From: Methylovulum sp.
GTDB lineage: Bacteria; Pseudomonadota; Gammaproteobacteria; Methylococcales; Methylomonadaceae
Assembly: GCA_016919605.1 (NCBI GenBank)
Contig: JACXTQ010000386.1
Coordinates: 1 to 9,764 of the forward strand
Direction: 5' to 3'
DNA length: 9,764 nucleotides
Below the pieces are notes generated by a model, which did not search any database, was not told the origin of the DNA, and was given only the letters and a program-made list of their open reading frames with translations. Shown in pieces: positions 1-6,045 of this stretch. The translations under genes were made by a program, and so were the position numbers. Position 1 is the first letter of the stretch; each line of letters begins with the position of its first letter.

Positions 1-1
1 G

Positions 2-1591
2 TCGCAACTACCTTTCGCCGCCCCGCATCTGGTCACACAAATCCTCAATCAACGCCGCCCAACCGATAACCATCAATTGCAGACAACACTCAAGCCCGAC
101 CTGCAACACTTACTGACCCGCCATATCCAATATTATATCCGCCAACATCAGCAACAGGGCCTAAGCAATGCCGCCGCCTTGCTGGTGGATACGCGCACTA
201 TGGACGTGGTGGCCTTGCAAGGTTCGGCGGATTTTCACAACACCGACATCTTGGGGCAAGTCAATGGCGTGTTGGCAAAACGCTCGCCCGGCTCCACGCT
301 CAAACCGTTTGTCTATGGCTTGGCTTTAGATCAAGGCTTAATCCATCCCTTAAGCGTCCTGAAAGATGCGCCCACAGCGTTTGGCACGTTCCAGCCAGAA
401 AATTTCGACGGGCGTTTTGTCGGCCCCATCTCCGTGCGCGAAGCCTTAATCCGTAGCCGCAACATCCCGGCCTTAGCGGTCGCTAGCCAGCTTAAGCACC
501 CTAATTTTTACGATTTTCTCAGCAGTGCCGGTATTAGCAAACTAAAACCACCCCAACATTATGGGCTATCACTGGTGTTAGGCAGCGGTGAATTGACGAT
601 GGCAGAACTGGCCACTTTGTATGCCATGCTGGCGAACCAAGGCATACTGAAACCCCTTAATTATCTGCAAAATTCGCCAATACCGACGACTACACCCAAT
701 GATTTACGCTTGTTAAGCCCTGAAGCCAGCTATTTGGTCTTGGACATGCTCGCCAGCAACCCTAGGCCAGATGGTGCGCCAATACACGGGGAAATCGCTT
801 GGAAAACCGGAACGTCTTGGGGGTTTCGTGATGCGTGGAGCATTGGCGTAACCGGCCCCTATGTGCTGGCGGTCTGGCTGGGCAATTTTGACGGCTCGGC
901 AAACCCGGCCTTAGTCGGCATTAAGGCGGCCGCTCCCCTATTTTTTCGGATTGCCGATGCCTTACAATTGGCACGCCCTAGCGAATTTACCACACGCAAT
1001 CACCCACCCGCCAACCTTAAACGCCTGGAGGTATGCAGCGCCAGTGGTGAATTGCCGAATGCCTGGTGCCCGAAAACCGAGGCGACGTGGTTTATCCCTG
1101 GCAAATCACCTATTAAAATCAGCACCCTGCACCAACCGGTCATGGTTGATAACCGCACCGGCCTAGCCGTTTGTCCACCTTATGATACAGCCACCTCCCA
1201 TCAGGAAATTTTTGAATTCTGGCCCTCAGACATGATGGAATTGTTTCGTGAGGCTGGCATTACCAGACGGGTCGCACCACAACAGCATTGCCAAAACCCA
1301 ATAGTACTAATGGATGGCGAACCGCCGCGCATCAGTTCGCCACTGACGGGGGGCAGCTACACCCTACGCCTATCGCGCCCTGATGAAACCATCGCCTTGC
1401 AAGCCAGTAGCGCGGGCGATACCAACATCTTATATTGGTTCGCCAATCATGAGTTTTTAGGTGCCGTAGCCGCCACCCAACAAAATGGCCTAAATTGGCG
1501 GCCCGGACATGCAGGAACCTACAATCTTAGCGTTGTCGATGACCATAACCGTAACAATAGCAGGCAATTAATGGTTGGCATCATCCCCTAG
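2..1591 (+). CDS. pbpC: Penicillin-binding protein 1C, 3' part (5' end outside window)
   Basis: Bifunctional peptidoglycan synthase acting at the periplasmic face of the inner membrane. The reading frame is open from base 2, so the gene begins upstream; 529 residues are visible, covering the transpeptidase and C-terminal parts, while the family's N-terminal membrane anchor and glycosyltransferase (GT51) domain would lie outside. The transpeptidase motifs are intact: SxxK in SPGSTLKPF (catalytic Ser codon 293-295, Lys 302-304), SRN (455-463) and KTGT (803-814). The last ~90 residues (from about 1320, starting PRISSPLTGGSY) look like the PBP1C-specific beta-rich C-terminal domain (BiPBP_C), which separates it from PBP1A/1B. 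A TTG at 77 opens an internal frame but is not the real start. In many bacteria pbpC follows an alpha-2-macroglobulin gene; that side is not visible. No clear intrinsic terminator follows the stop. Confidence 0.93.
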   Translation, partial: SQLPFAAPHLVTQILNQRRPTDNHQLQTTLKPDLQHLLTRHIQYYIRQHQQQGLSNAAALLVDTRTMDVVALQGSADFHNTDILGQVNGVLAKRSPGSTLKPFVYGLALDQGLIHPLSVLKDAPTAFGTFQPENFDGRFVGPISVREALIRSRNIPALAVASQLKHPNFYDFLSSAGISKLKPPQHYGLSLVLGSGELTMAELATLYAMLANQGILKPLNYLQNSPIPTTTPNDLRLLSPEASYLVLDMLASNPRPDGAPIHGEIAWKTGTSWGFRDAWSIGVTGPYVLAVWLGNFDGSANPALVGIKAAAPLFFRIADALQLARPSEFTTRNHPPANLKRLEVCSASGELPNAWCPKTEATWFIPGKSPIKISTLHQPVMVDNRTGLAVCPPYDTATSHQEIFEFWPSDMMELFREAGITRRVAPQQHCQNPIVLMDGEPPRISSPLTGGSYTLRLSRPDETIALQASSAGDTNILYWFANHEFLGAVAATQQNGLNWRPGHAGTYNLSVVDDHNRNNSRQLMVGIIP

Positions 1592-1653
1592 AAACCCATA
1601 GCATTTTTAGCACCCAACCTATCCATAAATTTCCCTTAACTATTATATTGGAT

Positions 1654-1659
1654 TATAAT
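1654..1659 (+). promoter_or_regulatory. Candidate -10 element upstream of the 347-aa gene
   Basis: A perfect TATAAT sits in the 283-base gap between pbpC and the next gene. The hexamer 17 bp upstream (TTCCCT, 1631-1636) matches the -35 consensus at only three positions. If used, it would leave a leader of about 210 nt before the ATG at 1875. The AT-rich context makes a chance match plausible. Confidence 0.25.
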
Positions 1660-1874
1660 GGCCATTAAAAAACTAATAATCGGTACTTTTACCATTTACA
1701 ACCACTGCATATCACCTGAATATAGGGCCGTGACGTGTATGCTAAGTAAGGCCTCCTGATGCCGGCTTCTGGGTGGCTCCGGCGATTATTTGGCGTGGCG
1801 TTTTTGTTTTTCGGCCTTTCGGGGTATATTGGACAGACAAGCAATCCGGTAACACCAAGCATCCATTCTGTTAA

Positions 1875-2918
1875 ATGAACATAGAAAATGATAGCTTTAT
1901 TAGCATTAAACTCATCGGCTTTAGAAAGCACGATGCGGAAAAGTTTTGCGCCATTCTCGATTTAGCCGAATTTGCCTTACAGCCTCCTTGGCAAGTCGTC
2001 AAAACGGCGGTGGCTGATTTTTACCTTATCTTAGATAAATCACAGACCAATGCCATAAAAAATCTGCCGCGCGAGCGTTGCCTGTTTTATAGCACCGATG
2101 CCAGCAAAACAAATGATAATAGCGTATGGGTCGATACCGAACGCACCCCACGACTACACGCATTAATCCAACTGCTCAATCGGCTTGCCCTTCAGACCAA
2201 CCAGCCGCTAGCCGCTCCCAGCAGCAACAAAACGCCCGTCCCGCCAAAAAGCAAGCCCGAGCAAAAACCTGTCCAGCCGCCGCCTAAAGCTATCCTGACA
2301 ACACCTGAAGCGGCAGAATCTGTGGCTAATGTTAAGAAAACCGAAAAACCGGCGTGGTTTGATCCGCAACAAGGTGTGTTAAAAGACTTGCTGGAAGTCA
2401 ACACGCAGCCCTTTATGCTGGCACTAAAAACACGCTCCGAACACAACCCAGTTTTCGTTTCTCCTGATAAAAAAGCTTATTATTGCCAAGTCCCCTTAGA
2501 ACAGCTTGAAGCTTTTTTTACCTTGGATAGCACCGTTGTAAAAATAACGCTTACCTTAGCGGAGTTAAACAAAGCCGTAAAAAAAGCCGTGCTGTCACCA
2601 CAACCGTTAAGCCATTTAATTTGGTACGCCGCCTTTACCTTATCGCAAGGCCAATTGATACAAGGCCATAGCGCCCAAGATGGCATCCGTTTGGCACAAC
2701 TGCCTTATTTAGGTGGTGCTGATACGGCTTACAGGGAACTGGCAACCTTCCTGAAAAGGAACACCGCCCCTTTGGATAAGGCGGCACAAGCGACAGGAAC
2801 ACCGTTAGCAACGGCGCACAGTTTTTATAACGCCTGCCATATTGCCGGTTTGCTGGAAAAAAGCACCGCCAATAAACAGAGTTTTTTCGACAAACTTAAA
2901 AGCCATCTAAAAAACTGA
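1875..2918 (+). CDS. Unrecognised protein next to two roadblock genes; Pro-rich linker, HTH-like C-terminus
   Basis: I cannot assign this 347-aa protein to a named family. Three parts are visible. Residues ~8-105 form an alternating strand/helix block reminiscent of a degenerate response-regulator receiver; no phosphoacceptor Asp pocket is obvious. Residues ~111-145 are a Pro/Lys-rich flexible linker. Residues ~160-330 form a second globular region ending in a helix-turn-helix or winged-helix-like stretch (~285-328, around LDKAAQATGTPLATAHSFYN). There is no signal peptide or membrane segment, so it is probably cytoplasmic. The start is constrained: the preceding in-frame codon (1872-1874) is TAA, giving TAAATG, and no Shine-Dalgarno is evident, suggesting weak or unusual initiation. 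Being upstream of and co-oriented with two roadblock genes hints at a shared role, perhaps as adaptor or regulator; this is inference. Confidence 0.8.
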   Translation: MNIENDSFISIKLIGFRKHDAEKFCAILDLAEFALQPPWQVVKTAVADFYLILDKSQTNAIKNLPRERCLFYSTDASKTNDNSVWVDTERTPRLHALIQLLNRLALQTNQPLAAPSSNKTPVPPKSKPEQKPVQPPPKAILTTPEAAESVANVKKTEKPAWFDPQQGVLKDLLEVNTQPFMLALKTRSEHNPVFVSPDKKAYYCQVPLEQLEAFFTLDSTVVKITLTLAELNKAVKKAVLSPQPLSHLIWYAAFTLSQGQLIQGHSAQDGIRLAQLPYLGGADTAYRELATFLKRNTAPLDKAAQATGTPLATAHSFYNACHIAGLLEKSTANKQSFFDKLKSHLKN

Positions 2919-2982
2919 AATGAAGGTTCGCCGACATAACAGCGGCAATACCCCATTATCGGCTTCCTAGGGTGATAATTTG

Positions 2983-3004
2983 AAACCAAGAGCCTGGTTT
3001 TTTA
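2983..3004 (+). terminator. Intrinsic terminator after the 347-aa gene
   Basis: AAACCA (2983-2988) pairs with TGGTTT (2995-3000) around a 6-nt loop, and the run of T continues to 3003. The stem is short but the U tract is good. It would end transcripts of the upstream gene before the roadblock genes, or let only part of them through. Confidence 0.6.
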
Positions 3005-3014
3005 TTTAAGGCAA

Positions 3015-3044
3015 TGCTTTTGGATTTTAAGAACATGGTAAAAT
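3015..3044 (+). promoter_or_regulatory. Candidate extended -10 promoter for the first roadblock gene
   Basis: TAAAAT (3039-3044) is preceded by TG at the extended -10 position (3036-3037, one base before the hexamer). The -35 side is poor (TGCTTT at 3015-3020, 18-bp spacer), which extended -10 promoters tolerate. It lies just after the terminator at 2983-3004 and would give a leader of roughly 115 nt. Confidence 0.4.
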
Positions 3045-3165
3045 AAGGGGATTTAACCGTCATGAGCTGCCGCCGACTTTTGCCGGTTTGCAAGAAAATG
3101 ATAGGGTAACGTTCGATTGTGTATATAACAACACATCTTCTTCTATTTGCTGGAAAATAATAATA

Positions 3166-3573
3166 ATGACAAAACTTGACGAGATTTTACAAAACATTAT
3201 CGCCGATATGGATGGCGTATTCGGTTGTGCGGTCATCGACATGAATAGCCGCCAAGCATTGGGGGTCGCCCACAATGTCGATTTTCTTAACGGGCCTTAT
3301 CTGGAAGCATTCGCGGCTGTGGCGGTGGAAATGTTGCGAGGCAAACCTATCCGTGCCATTGAATCGCTGCTAGCGGCTAAACTTGGCAAACCCGTCAGCA
3401 ATTCGATTAATGACATCTGTATCAATGCAGGGGACACACGCCATTTTATGGCGGTAATCCCTGAAAAACCGGATCTGCTGGTCGTATTAAGCACTAACAA
3501 AAATACTAGCGTCGCTATAGGCTGGATAGCCATACAGCGCAATATGAGCCTGATCGCCGAACATTGCGTCTAA
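3166..3573 (+). CDS. Roadblock/LC7 domain protein (first of pair)
   Basis: A 135-aa single-domain protein of the roadblock/LC7 type. The opening helix LDEILQNIIADMDGVFGCAV, the central strand, the second helix around residues 43-60 and the strand at ~102-110 match the alpha-beta order of the fold. In bacteria such proteins (MglB and relatives) dimerise and control Ras-like GTPases, setting cell polarity, motility or secretion; the partner and role here are unknown. I chose ATG 3166 because GGAAA (3152-3156) sits nine bases upstream and the domain begins right after it. The frame stays open upstream to a TTG at 3088, but those 26 extra codons precede the domain and lack a ribosome site. It differs substantially from the second roadblock protein, so this is not a recent duplication. 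There is no signal peptide; it is cytoplasmic. Confidence 0.85.
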   Translation: MTKLDEILQNIIADMDGVFGCAVIDMNSRQALGVAHNVDFLNGPYLEAFAAVAVEMLRGKPIRAIESLLAAKLGKPVSNSINDICINAGDTRHFMAVIPEKPDLLVVLSTNKNTSVAIGWIAIQRNMSLIAEHCV

Positions 3574-3624
3574 GGGCATAAAACCGCAAGAATTTTGACT
3601 GTTAGCAAAAACGACCACCCCTAT

Positions 3625-3633
3625 TGCTATTAT
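3625..3633 (+). promoter_or_regulatory. Candidate extended -10 promoter for the second roadblock gene
   Basis: TGC followed by TATTAT (3628-3633) makes an extended -10 element. No good -35 lies at normal spacing; a TTGACT at 3595-3600 is 27 bp away, too far to pair with it. The predicted transcription start near 3640 falls inside the inverted repeat at 3637-3667. Confidence 0.4.
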
Positions 3634-3636
3634 ATG

Positions 3637-3667
3637 TTGGCAAATAGCAGTAGTTTTTTTGTGCCAA
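3637..3667. repeat. Inverted repeat TTGGCA/TGCCAA at the predicted transcript start
   Basis: TTGGCA (3637-3642) and TGCCAA (3662-3667) are perfect inverted copies 19 bp apart. Their placement across the predicted start of the 3689 transcript fits either an operator for a dimeric repressor or a 5' hairpin in the mRNA. A 6-bp repeat could also be chance. Confidence 0.35.
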
Positions 3668-3688
3668 TAATCTATAAAAGGAAAAACA

Positions 3689-4051
3689 ATGAGCAACATT
3701 AAAGATATCGTGGAACAATTAGTTTCTACTATTGACGGCGCAATGGTTGCCGCTGTGGTCGATGGCAACAGCGGCATGTTATTGGGTTCGTCTGGTACAG
3801 GCATTGACATGGAATTGGCGGCAGCCGGCAACTCCGAAGTAGTCCGTTCAAAACTGAAGACTATGAAAAGCTTAGGCTTGAAAGATGATATCGAAGATAT
3901 TTTGATTACCTTGGGAAAACAATACCACATTATCCGCCCCACTGAAAAATATGAAGGTGTTTTCATCTATGTAGTGCTGGACAAAGCCAAAAGCAACTTG
4001 GCACTTGCTCGCCGTAGTGTTATGTCACTGGAAGGCAAATTAGCTATCTAA
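3689..4051 (+). CDS. Roadblock/LC7 domain protein (second of pair)
   Basis: A 120-aa single-domain roadblock/LC7 protein. The opening helix (MSNIKDIVEQLVSTIDGAMV), the strand AAVVDGNSGMLLGS, the second helix at ~42-61, the following strands (ILITLGKQYHIIRP; GVFIYVVLDK) and the C-terminal helix from ~102 follow the fold throughout. Family members form homodimers or heterodimers with other roadblock proteins and act on small GTPases; here a heterodimer with the 3166-3573 product is an obvious possibility but is inference. The start is firm: AAAGGA (3677-3682) lies six bases before the ATG. The 115-base gap from the first roadblock gene holds its own candidate promoter, so expression levels of the two may differ. 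It is cytoplasmic, with no signal peptide. No MglA-like GTPase follows it; the next gene is on the opposite strand. Confidence 0.87.
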   Translation: MSNIKDIVEQLVSTIDGAMVAAVVDGNSGMLLGSSGTGIDMELAAAGNSEVVRSKLKTMKSLGLKDDIEDILITLGKQYHIIRPTEKYEGVFIYVVLDKAKSNLALARRSVMSLEGKLAI

Positions 4052-4068
4052 GCTATTTTGTCAGACCG

Positions 4069-4105
4069 TTAAAACAGTAAAGCCGGTAGAACAGCTCCTT
4101 CCGGC
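4069..4105 (-). terminator. Hairpin terminator for the small exported-protein gene
   Basis: GCCGG (4082-4086) and CCGGC (4101-4105) form a 5-bp GC stem between convergent genes. Read on the minus strand the stem is followed by TTTACTGTTTT, a fair U-rich tail, so it suits the gene at 4192-4488. On the plus strand the tail is not T-rich, so it is a weaker terminator for the roadblock gene. Confidence 0.5.
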
Positions 4106-4191
4106 CTTGCTGCAAACCGCTCCACCTGAACAATGGCGACCCCATAATAACTGGTAATGTAGGCTAAACCTAATCAAATGGGCAGCTAGAT

Positions 4192-4488
4192 TTACTTGGA
4201 CTTGGTTTTTTTATTAGCCTTTTGCACTTTTACTTTTGCATCCAAAGCATCGTTTTGTTGTTTAGCGGCATCTTTACAAGCTTTCATCGTTGCACCATCT
4301 TGAGCCGCTTGTACACAGGAAAGATGGGTTTGGACGATTTGCAGACGTTCTTGCAAGTTAGCCACATGCTGATCTTTCATCGCCTGAAACACCGCTGGGT
4401 CTTGGGCGGCTTTGTCACCTGCCATTGCCACGGACGCGGCAACTGATACACCGAAAACAACCATTATTGCCATAGATTTAATATTCAT
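4192..4488 (-). CDS. Small exported protein with two cysteines, function unknown
   Basis: A 98-aa protein I do not recognise by name. Residues 1-23 are a Sec signal peptide (MNIKSM, a hydrophobic core, then a likely cut after AMA-23), so the mature product of ~75 residues is probably periplasmic. The mature part looks entirely helical: QERLQIVQTHLSCVQAAQDG is followed by MKACKDAAKQQND. The two cysteines (58 and 71) flank a short turn and could form a disulfide tying two helices into a hairpin. The C-terminus is very Lys-rich. Similar small secreted helical proteins with an L-x-C-V-x-A-A and K-A-C pattern are, from memory, common in methanotroph genomes. AGGCG lies seven bases before the ATG. 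It stands alone, with its own candidate promoter (4604-4632) and terminator. Confidence 0.8.
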   Translation of the reverse strand: MNIKSMAIMVVFGVSVAASVAMAGDKAAQDPAVFQAMKDQHVANLQERLQIVQTHLSCVQAAQDGATMKACKDAAKQQNDALDAKVKVQKANKKTKSK

Positions 4489-4603
4489 AATTGTCGCCTA
4501 ATAATTTTTTTAAACATATTGTTATGGTGAAAATATCAAGTGGATAGCATTTATATCATGAAAAACAAGCACAACCTAGCCATCACTTAATATTGACCGA
4601 CAG

Positions 4604-4632
4604 AATTTACGCCGCATTAAGCCCCTTGTCAA
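4604..4632 (-). promoter_or_regulatory. Sigma-70 type promoter for the small exported-protein gene
   Basis: On the minus strand a perfect TTGACA (-35, plus coordinates 4627-4632) is followed after exactly 17 bp by TAAATT (-10, 4604-4609), which matches four of six consensus positions. The predicted start near 4597 leaves a leader of about 110 nt before the ATG at 4488. Confidence 0.55.
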
Positions 4633-4715
4633 AATAAAAACGCAACCCTAATTTAGCAAACAGCCGTCTCCCCCTTTAATTTTACTCGCCGTCTTTAATA
4701 GCCTAAAGAAAAGTG

Positions 4716-4751
4716 TTGCTGGCAGTGTCAGCTATCTCTCAGCAAATAGCT
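4716..4751 (+). other. Two interleaved hairpin stems upstream of isocitrate dehydrogenase gene
   Basis: TTGCTG (4716-4721) pairs with CAGCAA (4740-4745), and AGCTAT (4730-4735) pairs with ATAGCT (4746-4751). The stems interleave, so they are alternatives, or a strained pseudoknot since no bases separate the two 3' arms. Both stems can also form on the minus strand. With the terminator-like hairpin at 4778 this could be a small RNA. Confidence 0.3.
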
Positions 4752-4777
4752 TGCAGACCAACTATTCCGTTAGGTGT

Positions 4778-4803
4778 AAAAATTGCTTGCCTTAAGCATT
4801 TTT
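4778..4803. terminator. Bidirectional terminator-like hairpin
   Basis: TGCTT (4784-4788) pairs with AAGCA (4794-4798) around GCCTT; the flanks AAAAA (4778-4782) and TTTTT (4799-4803) extend the stem past one bulged T and supply a U tract in both directions. It lies between divergent genes, where neither protein-coding transcript needs a terminator. Confidence 0.4.
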
Positions 4804-4829
4804 AACGCTTATTTTGCTAAATACCCTAT

Positions 4830-4857
4830 TTAACCTCTTAAATAATCGCCCTATAAT
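4830..4857 (+). promoter_or_regulatory. Candidate promoter for isocitrate dehydrogenase
   Basis: TATAAT (4852-4857) is a perfect -10; TTAACC (4830-4835) at 16 bp matches four of six -35 positions. The predicted start near 4864 gives a leader of about 87 nt. A perfect TTGACA overlaps the -10 (4857-4862), but its only good partner, TACAAT at 4876-4881, is just 13 bp away, so it is less likely to be used. Confidence 0.5.
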
Positions 4858-4900
4858 TGACAATATCGGTTAAAGTACAATAGATCGCCTTAACCTTGCA

Positions 4901-4910
4901 GGTGCGCACC
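4901..4910. promoter_or_regulatory. Perfect 10-bp palindrome in the isocitrate dehydrogenase leader
   Basis: GGTGCGCACC is its own reverse complement and lies downstream of the predicted transcription start, 40 bases before the ATG. This is a position where a bound repressor would block transcription. In RNA, TGCGC (4903-4907) could also pair with GCGCA nearby (4917-4921). Function not known. Confidence 0.35.
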
Positions 4911-4950
4911 CCAAAGGCGCAAAACCATTTTTAAACCCAAGGAGAAAAAA

Positions 4951-5961
4951 ATGCATACAATTACATTGATTAAAGGTGATGGCATCGGCCCATCCATAAT
5001 GGACGAAGCGGTAAAAGTGATAAACGCCACCGGCGTTAAAATCGAATGGGAAGAAGCTTATGCGGGTATGTCTGCATTTGAAAAATTCGGCACACCTTTG
5101 CCGGAAGAAACCATGATCTCATTCGACAAGACCCGCGTAGCTTTCAAAGGCCCACTGACCACCGTAGTTGGCTCAGGCTTTAGAAGCATTAACGTCGCCC
5201 TGCGCCAAAAATATGATTTATACGCTAATGTGCGTCCGGCCAAAAGTTGGGCCGGCATCAAAACCCGTTATGATGATGTCGATATTGTCATTGTGCGTGA
5301 AAATACTGAAGGGCTATATGTCGGTTTAGAGCATTATTTAAGCCCCAAAAAAGACATTGCCGAAAGCCTTGCTATCGTCACCCGCTCAGCATCCGAACGT
5401 ATTGTCGAATATGCTTTCCAATATGCCCGCGACAACCACCGTCAAAAAGTCACCGTCTGCCATAAAGCCAATATCCTCAAATTCAGCCAAGGCCTGTTCT
5501 TAGACGTGGCGCGTGAAATTGCCCCACGTTACCCTGATATCCAATTTGATGAAAAAATCATTGATGCTGCCTGTATGCACATGGTGATGAACCCCAAACA
5601 GTTTGATGTCGTCGTCACTACCAATATGTTTGGCGACATTTTATCTGATTTGACGGCAGGTTTGGTGGGTGGTTTGGGATTGATCCCAGGTGCAAACATC
5701 GGTTCCGATGCCGCCTTATTTGAAGCCGTACATGGCAGCGCCCCGGACATTGCCGGCAAAAACATCGCCAACCCCACGGCAGTGATTATGGCCGGTGCCA
5801 TGATGTTAAGCCATATCGGTGAAGTCGAAGCCGCCGACCGGATCGTTAAAGCAGTGGAAACCGTGGTTAATGAAGGTGTCTATGTCACTCCCGACCTGAA
5901 TCCCAACAGCAAAGCGGGTACGGTCGAAATGGGCGAAGCGATAGCGGCGGCTCTAAAATAA
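4951..5961 (+). CDS. NAD-dependent isocitrate dehydrogenase
   Basis: Oxidatively decarboxylates isocitrate to 2-oxoglutarate in the TCA cycle (cytoplasm), within the isocitrate/isopropylmalate dehydrogenase superfamily. At 336 aa it has the short form typical of the NAD-type enzymes. Visible motifs: KGDGIGP near the N-terminus; substrate loop SINVALR (Ser79, Asn81, Arg85) and Arg95; RENTEGLY (116-123) with catalytic Tyr123; Lys172 in HKANILK; metal-binding Asp205, Asp229 and Asp233. The cofactor loop HGSAPDIAG has Asp266-Ile267 where NADP enzymes carry Lys-Tyr, indicating NAD. RENTEGLY and the SxN substrate loop favour isocitrate over isopropylmalate; homoisocitrate dehydrogenase is the main alternative. 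The start is firm: AAGGAG (4939-4944) is six bases before the ATG. It is monocistronic, with a promoter upstream and a hairpin downstream. Both icd and idh are used for this family, so no symbol is given. Confidence 0.9.
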   Translation: MHTITLIKGDGIGPSIMDEAVKVINATGVKIEWEEAYAGMSAFEKFGTPLPEETMISFDKTRVAFKGPLTTVVGSGFRSINVALRQKYDLYANVRPAKSWAGIKTRYDDVDIVIVRENTEGLYVGLEHYLSPKKDIAESLAIVTRSASERIVEYAFQYARDNHRQKVTVCHKANILKFSQGLFLDVAREIAPRYPDIQFDEKIIDAACMHMVMNPKQFDVVVTTNMFGDILSDLTAGLVGGLGLIPGANIGSDAALFEAVHGSAPDIAGKNIANPTAVIMAGAMMLSHIGEVEAADRIVKAVETVVNEGVYVTPDLNPNSKAGTVEMGEAIAAALK

Positions 5962-5982
5962 CCGCTCTCCCACCATCAATAA

Positions 5983-6023
5983 TTCACCACAAAGGACACC
6001 CTCCGTACGGCCTTTGTGGTGAA
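5983..6023. terminator. Perfect 13-bp stem between convergent genes, likely bidirectional terminator
   Basis: TTCACCACAAAGG (5983-5995) and CCTTTGTGGTGAA (6011-6023) are exact inverted copies. The 15-nt loop contains its own palindrome, CCGTACGG (6003-6010). It sits between the stops of the isocitrate dehydrogenase and mobA genes. Neither side has a real U tract, so it may stop polymerase weakly, or mainly protect mRNA 3' ends. Confidence 0.65.
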
Positions 6024-6045
6024 AGTCATAACAAATTTGGGATTA

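Larger units (their letters stand above)
4489..4950. other. 462-bp divergent intergenic region with promoters and folded segment
   Basis: No convincing ORF lies here. It holds a minus-strand promoter (4604-4632), a plus-strand promoter (4830-4857), overlapping hairpins at 4716-4751, a terminator-like hairpin at 4778-4803 and a 10-bp palindrome at 4901-4910. A perfect 9-bp inverted repeat, TTTAGCAAA (4652-4660) and TTTGCTAAA (4813-4821), encloses the folded part. The region is AT-rich, so individual short repeats may be chance, but their density is notable. Confidence 0.55.

Noticed and set aside
1689..1931. 80-aa open frame on the minus strand
   Set aside because: Overlaps the start of the 347-aa gene, has no ribosome site or recognisable domain, and an Arg/Pro-rich composition typical of a chance frame.
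3088..3165. Upstream TTG extension of the first roadblock gene
   Set aside because: The added residues precede the domain, lack a Shine-Dalgarno, and would overlap the leader; ATG 3166 has a ribosome site.
3487..3966. 159-aa minus-strand frame across both roadblock genes
   Set aside because: Antisense shadow; the plus-strand frames match a known fold and have ribosome sites.
4714..4737. Sigma-54 promoter (TGGCAG...GCTA)
   Set aside because: GG-to-GC spacing is wrong and the TTGC element is absent.
4716..4751. True H-type pseudoknot
   Set aside because: The stems interleave correctly, but no bases separate the two 3' arms, which makes the fold sterically strained; alternative hairpins are more likely.
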